From: Carallia brachiata
Lineage: Eukaryota > Streptophyta > Magnoliopsida > Malpighiales > Rhizophoraceae
Length of the DNA: 64,000 nt
Direction of reading: 5' to 3'
Assembly (NCBI GenBank): GCA_021464245.1
Contig: JADCRB010000068.1
Location: 7,054,134 to 7,118,133 of the forward strand
Shown: piece after piece, positions 1 through 25,581 of the stretch
How positions within the stretch are numbered: the first letter of the stretch is position 1
Layout: each line of letters opens with the position of its first letter
Made by a program: the position numbers and the translations under genes
The notes under the pieces: generated by a model
Told to the model about the DNA's origin: nothing
Databases searched by the model: none
The model's input: only the letters and a program-made list of their open reading frames with translations

Positions 1-40
1 CTCACGCTAATAGTATATATGATATTTGAACTCATTTCAG

Positions 41-251
41 GATAAACGGGGCATTGGCATCGAGATTGGTGTTACCGCCAACGATTAACAGGCAACGCGA
101 ATTATCTGGCAATGTTCACAGTTACTACTATTTTGCTGCGGCATGTTTCCTTAATTACGGCGCTCTATTTGCTTGGATATCTGCTATATTCTGGTTGTTT
201 ACGCGTCATTTCGTCAACAAAGTCCGAGAGCAGTACTTTGACCGGATGTAA
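41..251 (+). CDS. terminal exon of an unidentified multi-pass membrane protein (partial)
   Basis: A splice acceptor (pyrimidine-rich tract ending TTTCAG at 40) opens a frame that runs 70 codons to a TAA at 249-251; the intron phase leaves one base before the first full codon. The peptide has a basic/polar stretch (TINRQRELSGN) and then about 23 hydrophobic, aromatic residues (from YYYFAAACF to AIFWLF), followed by a basic tail ending YFDRM. This looks like the last transmembrane helix and cytoplasmic tail of a transporter-type protein. I do not recognise the family; an MFS-type carrier is one possibility. The 5' part of the gene lies outside the window, so the start cannot be judged. The codon usage and clean frame make it more credible than nearby random frames. 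Confidence 0.5.
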
Positions 252-2395
252 TGTGAATTGAATATATATATTTTTTTCCTTTTACACCAGTTTGCTAATT
301 TTGTTATCACTAAACTTCTCTTTTATAATATTAATATATGATATGATAGCAAATCGATGTGAGGGATTCTTGATTAAGCTTTTAACATACCAAAAACTGA
401 TAATTTGCAATTTTGCTAACGTAAAAATGCATTCACTTAAACATCTGTTGGGTGCTCCTTCTGCGTCTTGTGTCTCCGATTCGCAAAAATCTGCTGTGAA
501 GTGCCTCAGGATAATTCATCACCCAAAAAAAAAAAGAACTCAAAAAAATAATAGAAATTTAAAAATTTAAGATATGGCTACGATAGTAACGCATTATTGT
601 TGGGATAAATACTCTTGTGTAGTTTTAGGTCCATTTCTTTACAGATACTTTCCTTTTTTTTTTTTTTTGTCTGATTGGATTTGGAAAAAAATATTTTTAT
701 GAATAAGGTCTGAAATTTGAATTTTAAATCTCATCCCCAAACTTCAAATTTGGTGATAATTAAGTTAAATCTAGTGGTTTCATAATTTTATTTTTTTTTT
801 GTTTATTAGAGAATGTATGCCCATAATAACAGGGAATGAGGAAAATCAGATTTGACATAACTTAAGTTAAAATCTAGTGGTTTCATAACTTTTAAATTTC
901 TTCACATTACGTTTCCTAGTGAGGATAATTGAGAGGGTAAAACATAAATTTGAGAGAGGACAACAAACCAAAACTAGTATAAACTATACCTATAACTAGT
1001 ATCTATAAAAACTATAAATTTGAAGGTGGAAAAACACACGTGGATCCACCGATGAACCCTTCAAATAATGAAATAAACTTCCCTAATCTCAAACTGTTGT
1101 CTATATTACATTATTATAAGAAATTTCTCATTATTTCACTCCCTATATTAATAACATTTTCAAAAAGAAATAATATTTAAATAAGATAAAAAAAAATATG
1201 AAAGATTCTGATTTATAACTAATTATCATAAATAATTTTATAACCTTCTAAAATTCAACTACACAATCTCCACACTTGTGCCTTTATCAGCAGAAGCTTA
1301 TATGGTTTATGTTCCTCTCCTCTTTCTCTCTCGTGAAGGAGAATTTAGTCCTCTTTTACTTATTTTTTTTTCATATACATTGACTTTTTTTTTTTTTTTT
1401 GTGCCTAAATCGGTTGCTTTTCTTTTTGTTACTCCATATTATTTCCCTCTTTCCAATGACTTTGTATCACATCTTTCCCGTGTTTGAAAATTGCTCACTC
1501 TCTTATAGCTACGGTGACCTCTTCATTTGAAGGAAGATCCAAATGCAATGGGTAATCTCCTGATCTTTAAATTCCTTAACCAATTATCTGCATAATCTCG
1601 CACATCACTAATCTTCTCCTTTTATGTTAATGCTTTTTGTGCCACATCATATAAGGTTGAATTCAGTTGCCTGGCTTTTGATTGTTTGGAGTTTAATTTT
1701 GGGTGAGTTCTTCCTTTGTCTATGATTTATTTTGTGTACTACTTTTGGATTTGGCTTGAATTCAGCCTATTAGTTCATATAGAGACTCAAATCACATATT
1801 GTTGAAATACTTACAATGAGTCAATCTCATTTCGGTTCACATTAAATGTTTTGTATTTTACTATTTCAGGTGCCTTTGGGCATGCATGGTCCTTTAAAAA
1901 AAATAAATAGAGAGATGTTTTTTTTTTTTTTTGAGATGGCCGGTGATATGATTTGAAGGCTGGTTGGTTTGGGAACTTTTTCCCCTTTTTGTGCTTTCTT
2001 ATAATGAGGATTGAGATCCAAAATGAGGGTCAAGAGAAGCAACCGAGTTGAAGCATTCCACATTCCTCCCCTACTCCGATGGTCCCTCTTAGGCTTATAC
2101 ACCCAACGTGAAAAAGGGGATAAAATCTTAGACCAAGTATGCCGGATATAATGAGTAATGAATGGCAGCTGAGTCCCATACACTACATAAACCACGATTT
2201 GAAGAAAAATAATCTAGAAATGGTTTTCCCACTTTTAAAAGGAAACTTTTTTTTTTTATTTTCGATCTGCCCTCTCAATCTCTATGAATGTTTCCTTAGG
2301 AATTTTAAATTTAGATCATATAGAACTATTTGTCTTTATTAGTTATAGTTCAATCACATGTTTGGTATTGTAAACAAAGACAAACAAAAACAAAA
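252..2395. other. intergenic, no gene recognised
   Basis: AT-rich sequence with long A and T runs (for example 653-669, 1386-1400, 1920-1932). Frames at 292-570, 1278-1487 and 1866-2195 are low-complexity or lack any recognisable motif and are not credible genes. The first few hundred bases are expected to hold the 3' UTR of the gene ending at 251. Confidence 0.6.
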
Positions 2396-2410
2396 AAAAG
2401 GGGGTCAAGT

Positions 2411-3178
2411 CTGTCGGCGTTGTCAATTTCAAAATTGGCGACTTTGAAAAAAAATTTTCAAAAAAAAGATTCATTTCCTATGTGATGTTCACATGGGAAA
2501 AAAACCCTATAAATATGCTCCTGTCCCCCAATTCAAAAACATATTCAGTAAATCTGTAAACAGAAAAATCCAGAGAATTTGAGAGAAAAAGAAAATTTTG
2601 AAAATCTCTCAAGAAAATTTCTCTTTTTCTTACGTACTTTTACTCTGCAGTATACTCTCCTAACTCCTTTTTGAGAGATATTTCAGGGGTAAGACCCAAA
2701 AAATTTTCTGTTTCCATTTCTAAAATTATGTTTAGATTTATATTCTCCGATCGCCCTAAATCTGAATTTATGAGAATATAGATCTAAAAATATCAAATTA
2801 CTACAAATCCGGCTGGGATTAAGTCTCATACGGCCCTCAGCAAAATCCAGGCAGCTCATCCGAGAATAAGTCCCTTCGACCCTCGGTGAAATTAAGTCAA
2901 ATCGGCTCAGATCAAGTCTCTGCGGTTCTTAACCGTAGTCAAAACGTCCAAATCAGATCCAGTTTCAGTCTACCCAGTTGAAGAAAAAGCTGTGGAAATT
3001 ATTTCTGTCAAGATCAAACTCGTGCAGTCCTTGACGGAGTCAAAAAAGGAACACTAATCGGAGGATCTACGGAGATTGACCTCACGTAAATTTTCTTTTA
3101 TTTTAAAATTTTTATTTATAATTTATTTTTGTATTTTCGAGTTTAATTATTTTTAAACTCAAAATTTACCCGTTACAG
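2411..3178 (+). mobile_element. possible LTR-type remnant with promoter and leader
   Basis: A block less AT-rich than its flanks begins with TGTCGGCG and ends near CCGTTACA, i.e. TG...CA. It has a TATA box (TATAAAT at 2508-2514), then an A-rich leader, a possible splice donor (GGGGTAAGAC, about 2686-2695) and a downstream acceptor-like CAG near 3178. This resembles the U3-R-U5 structure of a gypsy-type solo LTR. No direct target duplication is visible and no internal coding region adjoins it. An ordinary unannotated promoter with a 5' UTR exon is the alternative. Confidence 0.3.
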
Positions 3179-3884
3179 GTATATTTTAAATAATATACTT
3201 AAATTCTTAATATTTTGCGATTAGATTTAAATTTCATGAGAATATGTCAATCATAATCAAGCTATGAATTCAATTATTCATGATAAATTTACAATATAAA
3301 CTTACATTTAACATATAGTATAATATGTCATAAATGCAGCGTAAATTGTGCAATTGAATCCATATTAACTGGTTTTGAACCATTGCCAAAAGTCTTAAAT
3401 GATGTTGCATGCATACATAAGTGTCGTATAAATTTTCAGTCCTGCCAACCAATTCAGTCATGGTACAACTGTGGACTTCTAACTTCAAGTTTCTGTGGAC
3501 GAGCTGAACAAGCAAGAGCTCGGAATGCCCTTTTAAAAATTTAGAACTCATCCTTAATTTTAAATGAAAAAAAAAATTGTCAGAAATATATATAGTACTA
3601 AACCTTCAATTTTTTCTCTCGGACTCCTTACTTTCATTGCATTTTATTTTAATCCTTATTATTGCATTAATTATTTAGCTTCTCATCATCTTTGTCATAA
3701 AAAATGGAATATACTTGTTACTTACGCATTTTCAACATAAACTTACTTATCATATATAGTATAAAATGTTATTTATGTAGATAAATTTGCATACATGACG
3801 TATAAATTCACGATTTTTAGCATAAATAAGCTCGATCATTTAATTTTTCTTGATACATAAAAACTCTTTTAATTGCATAAATTA

Positions 3885-4235
3885 TTTATGATATCTTCAC
3901 CCACAAAAAAACGTGCCTATAACACTAAAGATATGTAAGTGTTGTAAAATGAAATCTATGTGAGTATAAGTATTCATTTTGTATATATCTGTCAAGTATT
4001 ATATATTTAAATCTCACACTTACTAAAATGTAACACTAATTCATATCAAAAATTAACTTGTTAATTGTACTTTAAATAAAGTTAAGAATCTGCTAATTTT
4101 ACTTTGTGGAATTATAAGTGATTATTTTACAAGTGATTTCTAGTAAACACGGCATCATCTGCTGATTTTGAATTTTGATCAAACATGTGAAGTAGACCCA
4201 CATTTTTTGCACCTTGGAACATGTTGAGCAAGATG
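3885..4235 (+). repeat. dispersed repeat, copy A (second copy near 43.1-43.7 kb)
   Basis: Several blocks recur in the same order and orientation about 39 kb away: AACGTGCCTAT, CCAAAATGTAACACTA-like words (ACTAAAATGTAACACTA here), TTAACTTGT, CAAGTGATTTCTAG and AATCAAACATGTGAAGT-like words (GATCAAACATGTGAAGT here), ending at TTGAGCAA. The intervening sequence has diverged with indels. It carries no coding frame. It may be part of an unrecognised transposon or an old segmental duplication. Confidence 0.5.
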
Positions 4236-4790
4236 TGGTGTGTACTGGGAAACATTAGAACATGTCTTTCATGGGTGTTGTCTTGTTAAAGGCTTTTGGG
4301 TTGCTCTTTACCGAGATACTGACTTGGATCCCCTATCTTTGCACACTTTCAAAGATTGGATCTATTCGGGCTGCCATGACAATAGCTATGTGGCTCTTGG
4401 TGCTGTAAATTTAATACTATTTTTGTGGCAGCATTGTGGCATCCCTGGCAGTGGAGAAATAAGCTAATTTTTTATGGGGACTTAAGAACTCCTCAACAAC
4501 TTGTGTTTGCAGTCATGCAAAAGGCACTAGCGATTAATGGAATCTGGGCTTATGTGGAAGAAGACAATGATCTCATTTGTTGGCAGCTTGCTGATACATC
4601 ATCCATCAAAATTAATGTTGACAGTAGTGCCAAAGGGGCTCGTTGGATCTTCGGTTTCTCTGGCTGGGTTAGCCATGGCCGGTGGAGTCGAGTTGAGGGC
4701 AATCTGTACAGCCCTTAAACTGGCTTGGGGAAGGGTAAATCGCAAGATTGAAAATGTGGAGACAGAGAAACGTCAGAGCTGAAAATGCCT
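4236..4790 (+). pseudogene. LINE fragment: zinc-binding RT end plus RNase H start, decayed
   Basis: Two overlapping frames (4240-4467 and 4425-4718) read as the C-terminal part of a plant non-LTR retrotransposon polyprotein. The first has the zf-RVT signature (ETLEHVFHGC followed by a Trp-rich stretch). The second continues with WRNKLIF and then the start of the RNase H fold (IKINVDSSAKG, with the first catalytic Asp). A frameshift near 4440 separates them and the RNase H domain stops early. No poly(A) tail or target duplication is seen, so the 3' end is lost. It is not functional. Confidence 0.65.
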
Positions 4791-5211
4791 CTGCTTTGAC
4801 CAGAGTAACATCAATTTCATTTTCTAAAATAATGAGAGAACATATTACATAAGTTTGTTATGGTTCATAGTTCACAAACATGACCTCTAGTTTAAGTTAG
4901 TTCTTTTTTCGCCATGCAATATGCCCTTTTCGAGGGTCATGCATTACAAAAATTGCCTATTTGTGAAAGACAAAGAGTAAGATTGTATACATCTAACATT
5001 TCCATTTCTGTAGGCACCACAACGTAACAGCTCAAGCAGTGGGAACGCCAATTAATATAAAAGTACTGCACATATCAGATTAAGAACGAATTAGTGAACA
5101 AGTATGCTCAGCCCACGGTTCCACGCACTGAGAATCTGAGATCATCGGCGAAAAGAAAAACTTGATCTCCATGAGAGGCCCACTAGTAAAAATCTTGTGT
5201 GTTAATTCACT
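4791..5211. other. intergenic; 3' flank of DCL4
   Basis: No gene is seen. This stretch lies directly downstream of the minus-strand DCL4 stop codon (5212-5214) and should hold its 3' UTR and polyadenylation signals. Confidence 0.5.
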
Positions 5212-19426
<14,215 letters not shown>

Positions 19427-19680
19427 GACCTCACTGTCAGAAAAATGTAGTTTCTTTTCCTTTCTGCGATTTTTTCTTTTGGGGTCAGAAAGAGAAAAGA
19501 GAGTTCTCTGTGATGTAAGACAATCTAAGTGGGCGGTGCGACCAAAGGACCCGAGGAGTGAAAAAGAAGACGGGGGGAGCTTGCTGAGAAAAAGAATTAC
19601 TCTTTGAAAGTTGCAAAAGACAACGGCTCTGTTTAGAGAGAGGTTTTGGGTTTTAAATATATAGCTATCTATCTATAGCA
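19427..19680 (-). promoter_or_regulatory. DCL4 5' UTR and core promoter region
   Basis: Upstream of the DCL4 ATG (minus strand) the only good TATA-like stretch is TATATATTTAAA, at 19652-19663. Transcription would then begin about 30 bases further on, giving a 5' UTR of roughly 200 nt. CTAT repeats adjoin the TATA-like element. No transcript evidence is available. Confidence 0.4.
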
Positions 19681-21426
19681 ATCACAACGGAATGATTCAC
19701 AAATTGTTGGAAATCCTCATCAAATCAAGGAAGAAAAATTCAAAGGAAAACAAATATATTGACACATCATGCCAAAAACAAAGAACAGAAAAAATTGGAA
19801 TAAAATAAAATAAAATTTGGCACATTCTTAAAGAGGTTACTGGTGGCCTTAAGTTTTGTCCTTTTTTCTCATGTGGAAATGTATTTGATGAGAAAAAATT
19901 CCCACCAATTGATTATCATAAGTACCTGAGAATGAAAATTGGTCATCTGTAGTTAATTATATGTATTATTCATTCCATTTACAATATACAGTAGTTGATT
20001 AAGTGAACCATGATTGTTACTTTGCCCGCCCTTAATTCTGTAGGTTATATATTTTTGCTGATGCGAAAAAAAAAAACTTACTTTTCTTTTTTAAAAAAAA
20101 TTATTAAAAAAATTAAAACATATTTGACAATAATGTTCATCTAAATTTGATGTAATCAAGTTTGATACAGTCGTCTCTATTTTATAGTTTTAAAAAATTA
20201 TTATGAAGAGACAATAAGAGAAAAAATAAAAATCAAACTCTAATTCTCCTAACGAAGAATTGTATCTTTACCAGATTTGAAACTCTTCAAAAAGAAACTA
20301 ATTAGACGGATATGCTAACCAATTGGTCTCTATCACCATCAACTGAATATGATCTTGGAAAACTAGAAATTAGCAGTTCAGTTATTAGGAATTTATCCTG
20401 AACGGAAAATCTGGGCAACCCAAATGATGGGGTCCAGTGGCGATGTCCGATTCTGAGGGAATTGGAAGCGGGCCCACGCAATCTCCCAAAACTGAATGTG
20501 CGGAGATGTTTTGTTTAGATCATTGGTGCTATGTGTACTTCTTCCTGTTGGTCAATGGTTTTCAGAGTTTGGGCACAGTACGATCCCGCATTTTTTTTGT
20601 CTCAAGTTTTGCTCAAATTAAAACAAACGTTCGACTTTTTAAAATTATATCAATGTTTTTTATTATAAAATAAATAATAAGAATACTTTTTTTAATTATA
20701 AAAATGTCACATGAATTTTAAAAAATGGTATTCATTTTAATTCGAGTAAGCATTCGAACAAAAAAATTCAGACTCTCTACTTTTGGCCTTTTTTGCATTG
20801 ATTATAGCACAGAGTTTTGTGGGGTGATCATAGCATAAATATGTTTCAATGTCTTTCAATTGGATGTTATGGTGGACCCAATTCAATTCTTTCAGTGGAC
20901 TATCCTGTTTGGCTAACTAATTTGCTGCGGTTTGGTTGTTTGGTTCTTGTCGTTACTCCTTTGGCTTTAGGTTTGTTTTTCTTTTTTGTTTTTTTGTTTT
21001 AGACCTATTGAATTATGAGTTACATAATAAAATAGTTCTCTCTTCTTATAAATCTTACCATTTCTTTTTTAGATTTAAATAGAAGACCTCTATACAAAAA
21101 TTTGAATTCTAACCATTAGACTGTTTCTGAAAGATACCCATTTAGGTTTGTTGTTGCTGCCAATGAGACACAACAAAATTGGGGTTTTATAGTTAATTAA
21201 AAAAAAAAGGTCTTACATATTTTTCGTGTCCTTATGTCTGTATTTTGCTGTGTTCATGTCAGTGCATCGGTGTTGTTAATTTGAGTTAAGTTTATATGTT
21301 GTTAATTTTTTCTTATGTTGATAAGTTTATATGTTTAAGTTATTATGGATTTTTCGTTCCTAATTCAACATATGATTGGTGTCTTTGAAACTGCTTATTG
21401 ACTGTTTGTGCGTGATTTTTTTTTTT
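19681..21426. other. intergenic, no gene recognised
   Basis: AT-rich upstream flank of DCL4. The frame at 20437-20673 starts plausibly but decays into low complexity and shows no family motif. The frame at 20817-21002 is similar. No RNA gene was recognised. Confidence 0.55.
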
Positions 21427-22572
21427 AGTTAAATGCATTTAACTCTCTTATGGTTTAATTATTTTACATATTACTCTTCTGTGATTTCAATTTAGGCATC
21501 AAATCTCCTTATGGTTTTTAATTTTGGCAAGTAAGCCTTCTGTGGTTTTCAATTTTGACAATTAACTTCCTTATAATTTCAATTTATGCATCAAACCTCC
21601 CTATAGTTTTTAATTTTGGTAAATAACCCTCATGTGATTTTCAATTTTGATAATTAACCTCCTTATCAGCAATTTCTTAATATATTAACAAAAAATAGTA
21701 CTAATTAAGTTGTAGAGTGCAGTTAAAAGATACATTAAAATTTAATTTGAGAAATATAAGAAATATTTTTTTAATAGAGAATGCGAATTCGAATTCGACG
21801 TATTAAAAATATTATAAAAAATACATTTAACCCATTTTTTTTACAAAAAACATTATGAAAAAAATTTCATACTTCTGCTTTTTAAGATTAAAATCAATAA
21901 GAATAATTTTTTTTTTCATAAATTCGATGCATTAAGAACTTGAGGTCAATTAAAAAGCAACGGGAATAATTCTCATTTAATAAACTACCGCCGAGGACTA
22001 TATTACATTTTTTTATAATGTTTGTTATAAAAAAATGGGTTAAATATATTTTTATAATATTTTTAATACGTCGAATTCGAATTCGAATTCGCATTCTCTA
22101 CTAAAAAAATATTTTTTATATTTCTCAAATTAAATTTTAATATATCTTTTAACTGCACTCTACAACTTAATTATTACTATTTTTTGTTAATATATTCAAG
22201 AAATTGCTGATAAGGAGGTTAATTATCAAAATTGAAAATCACAGAGAGGTTATTTGCCAAAATTGAAAACAACAGGGAGGTTTGATGCCTAAATTGAAAT
22301 TACAAGGGGGTTAATTGCCAAAATTAAAAATTATAGGAGGGTTACTTGCCAAAATTGAAAACCACAGGAGGGTTATTTGCCAAAATTGAAAATCACATGT
22401 AGGTTTGATACCTAAATTGAAATCACAAGGGGTTAATTGTCAAAATTGAAAACCATAGGAGGGTTACTTGCTAAAATTGAAAACCACAGGGAGGTTTGAT
22501 GCTTAAAATTGAAACTATAGGGGGTAATATGCAAAACAATCAAACTATAGGGGGTTAAATGCATTTAACCCC
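21427..22572. mobile_element. long fold-back (inverted-repeat) element with palindromic tips
   Basis: Both tips carry the self-palindromic GTTAAATGCATTTAAC. The inner arms are reverse complements: left 21716-21865 (GTAGAGTGCAGTTAAAAGAT, then AATGCGAATTCGAATTCG) is matched by right 22005-22170 in inverted order. Outside these, each arm has degenerate tandem units of about 35 bp with AAATTGAAAACCACAGGAGG-like words (right arm) or their complement (left arm). The loop is about 21880-22000. T-rich flanks at both sides may be the target duplication. No transposase frame is present (the frame at 21894-22094 is a shadow of the arms). It resembles a non-autonomous Mutator-like or foldback element. 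Confidence 0.75.
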
Positions 22573-22657
22573 TTTTTTTTTTTTTGAGAAAAAAGAAGAT
22601 ACTCACAAATATGTTTGTGTGTGATTGAGAGACATCGTTTGTGTTTGTGTTTTTTAA

Positions 22658-23174
22658 AGGTGTCAAAAAGTGACTTGACTCGATAACCTTATCGAATTCA
22701 TCTGAAAAAATTGGGTCAGGAATCTGACTTTTCAATCCGAATCCAAAAGTGATCCGAAAAATTTGAGTTGGATATGATTGGATCTAGATTAATCGTTGGT
22801 TTAAGAGAAAGACAAAATAATAAAAGATTTTTTGACTTTTTGTCTTTGACTTATCTCTCTTTAGTACTAATTAGTATTATTCCTGTAAAGTATAGATATA
22901 TATGATAAAAAAATAATAAATTTAAACATTTAATTCTTTATATGAATAAGTTTTGAATTTAATTGGAGTATTTTTCTTTTGTGGAAAATGAATTGAAAAA
23001 ATAACAACTCGATTCAAATTGGACCTGGATTCGATTCGAATACAAAGCGAATTTGAAACGATCTAACCTGAACTCAATTCAAATATAATGTGATTTGAAA
23101 GTAACCTAATTAAAAAAAACCCAAATTAGAAATTATCTAGCCTCAATCCAACTCAGCCCAACTTTTTAATACCT
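22658..23174. mobile_element. hAT-like non-autonomous element (GACTCGA/CCGAA-rich family), copy 1
   Basis: Imperfect terminal inverted repeats: AGGTGTCAAAAAGT at 22658-22671 and ACTTTTTAATACCT at 23161-23174. Both subterminal regions are full of words such as CTTGACTCGATAACC, AATCCGAATCCAAAA and TCGATTCGAATAC; the centre is AT-rich. The same word pattern and TGTCAAAA-type termini occur in the copies at 56.3 and 62.4 kb. No clear target duplication is seen at this copy. No coding capacity. Confidence 0.5.
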
Positions 23175-25581
23175 CTAGTGATTTTCATCGTCTACTATAG
23201 TTCATTATTGATATTTGTTAGATAAATCTGAATGTCCTTAAATGAGAAAAGTGTTCTCAAAAAATGTGCCTGATTAGAACAGAATTAAATCAGTTAAAAT
23301 GTGATCTCAGATAATTTATATATTATGACAATTAATTTTGACAGTTAATTTTAGTATTTAGTAGACATATTGAATTAAATCCAAAGTTATATATATATAT
23401 ATCGGTCATATTTCTTCCCAACATATACGAAAGCTCCGTTAAAAAGTTACACACAAAAATTTCATTAAAAGACGTGTAACTATATGATAGAGTCCAAGAG
23501 AAAGAAATTAGTTAACAGGATAAGCCGAACCCTCAAAGCACACCAAGGATTATGGCAATAGATTTATTAACAAATCTGAATTTATTATTGATATATGTTA
23601 AGTAAATCTGAATGTTCATAGGTGAGAAAAATAAAATAGAACCCAATTGATAAAAGAAATCAAAAAAAGACGAAAGAAAAAAACCTCGCTCCCAACCGCG
23701 GCAATGCAAACTTTCTCCATTTTTACATACCATTTTGAGAAATGAAAATAAATGTACCACGTGTTCACTATCAAAAAGTTTTTTTTTTTTTTTTGAGTTT
23801 TTATAAACTTACCCCGGCTGATTAGGAGAAAATAAACAGTTAAAAAAATTAAGAATTTGATATCTAATTTACTGATATATTATTAATACCATTTGAATTA
23901 CAAATTTACGACTACTCTCAAAACATTTTTATAACTCCTTAGCATTAATTAAAGCCACGGTCCACGAAAAGAAAGGGGCCACTGGAAAAATATGTGGCAA
24001 ATTATCCAAACAACCAATGAAGAGAAAAGTTGTAAATAATTGAACTTTAAGGTCTTGAACTTGCTTATAAAGGTGGAGATTTCCCATGTCAAATTTGACT
24101 TGTAAAAATGAAACTGATATCATTAATCCTTATAAACTAACCATTCTATTCTACCGATAAAAAGCTCGTTCATCACCAAGCAAAAGAATTAGGATTCGAA
24201 GTCTTGTAAAATATTCTGAAAATTTGCTCTTCTGTAAAACACAAATTTCTCTAATGAAATTATGAGAGAAAAGTCATGCTTTTGTCTTATTGATTGCATG
24301 CTTTTTTCGTTTTTGTGGCAAAATCTTTATTTTTAGATAATTATTATTTATTTATTTTTTATTTTTATTATATTTTTTTGTTAATAGATGTACCTAAAGC
24401 GAAGTATTGCGATGAATACAAAAGTCCTCCTTTAATTCTAATTCATTTTGATTACATTTGCGTATGTATTTAAGTAAGTGTAACTTACTCATAATCTTAC
24501 ATCATATAATAAATGAGGTTCACTTGAATAAAAAATTAAAAATAATATTTAAATGACGTTAGATTATGAGTTAATTTTATTCATAAAAGAGTTAAATTAG
24601 TGAGCACCTGTAATCGTAATATAACTACTAAATTAAATTATTAATTACTGATAGGATTCTTACCATGTACAAAAAACCCAACGTATTATATATTTGGTTT
24701 CTTTCAAAATCCACCAGGATTTCAATATTCCGTTCTTTCTCTGTTATTCGGGTTCCCCATTCATAAAGGTGTCTCTGTTTTTTTTTTTTTTAACAAGAGA
24801 AAAGTCATGCTTTGCTTATAGAGGGTTTTTTTTTTCTTTTTTTTTTTGGCTTATATAGCAAAATTCTTATTTTTAAGGAATCAGTTATTTATATATTTAT
24901 ATTTTTATTATATGATTTTTTGTTAATAGATATACCTAGAAAGAAGGATAGGTTGTGATGGAGATAATAGTCCTCCTTTAATCCTAATTCAAATTGATTG
25001 CATTTGACTAATAAGGCTATTAAATTCAATTGCTAATAACTAATAGAGTTCTCACCAAATAGACTTATTTTGAAGAAAAAAAAGCCAAGTAGTATATTTT
25101 CGGTTCTTTAAACTCAATTTCCCACTGAATTCATTTCAAAATCCACCCTGTTTTCAATATTCTTTAGTATCCAGGTACCCCATTTATTAAGGTGTCTTTT
25201 TTTTTTTTTTCTTTTTGTAATTTTCTCGATTATATATGTGTTGAGATAAAAATAAAGGTTTCCAATTTTGTTTTCAAAAAATTATTTTGCCATTTAATGT
25301 TTGTTCAATATTGAATTTAATTTTTTTTAATTTGGGTAATATTTGAATTGCTTTAGTATGTGAAGTCTCTTAAATTTCATATATTTCAAGATTTTCTTAT
25401 TTCTCAAAAAAAAAAAAAAAAAACAGAGAAAGAAGTATATCGACAGCAGGGGGGTTCAGTGACAGAATCCTAGGCAAAGACAGTCTACATGGGGTATTCT
25501 ATCTCATTTTTGTCCGTTTTAACGTACCTCGGTTGTTAACCCTGTCAAGAGTCATAAAGAAGCAATCTTTGTCAATCTTCA
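23175..25581. other. intergenic, no gene recognised
   Basis: AT-rich with several homopolymer runs. Two diverged blocks repeat each other: 24240-24440 and 24790-24970 share GAGAAAAGTCATGCTTT, the T-rich run, GTTAATAGATGTACCTA-like and AGTCCTCCTTTAAT words, so this flank contains a local tandem duplication of roughly 550 bp. Frames at 23533-23760 and 23929-24123 show no motif. Confidence 0.5.

Noticed and set aside
292..570. 92-codon plus-strand frame
   Set aside because: Ends in a lysine/asparagine run from an A-rich stretch and shows no motif or splice context; chance frame.
21894..22094. 66-codon minus-strand frame starting MRIRIRIRR
   Set aside because: Produced by the GAATTCGAATTCG repeat of the fold-back element arm.
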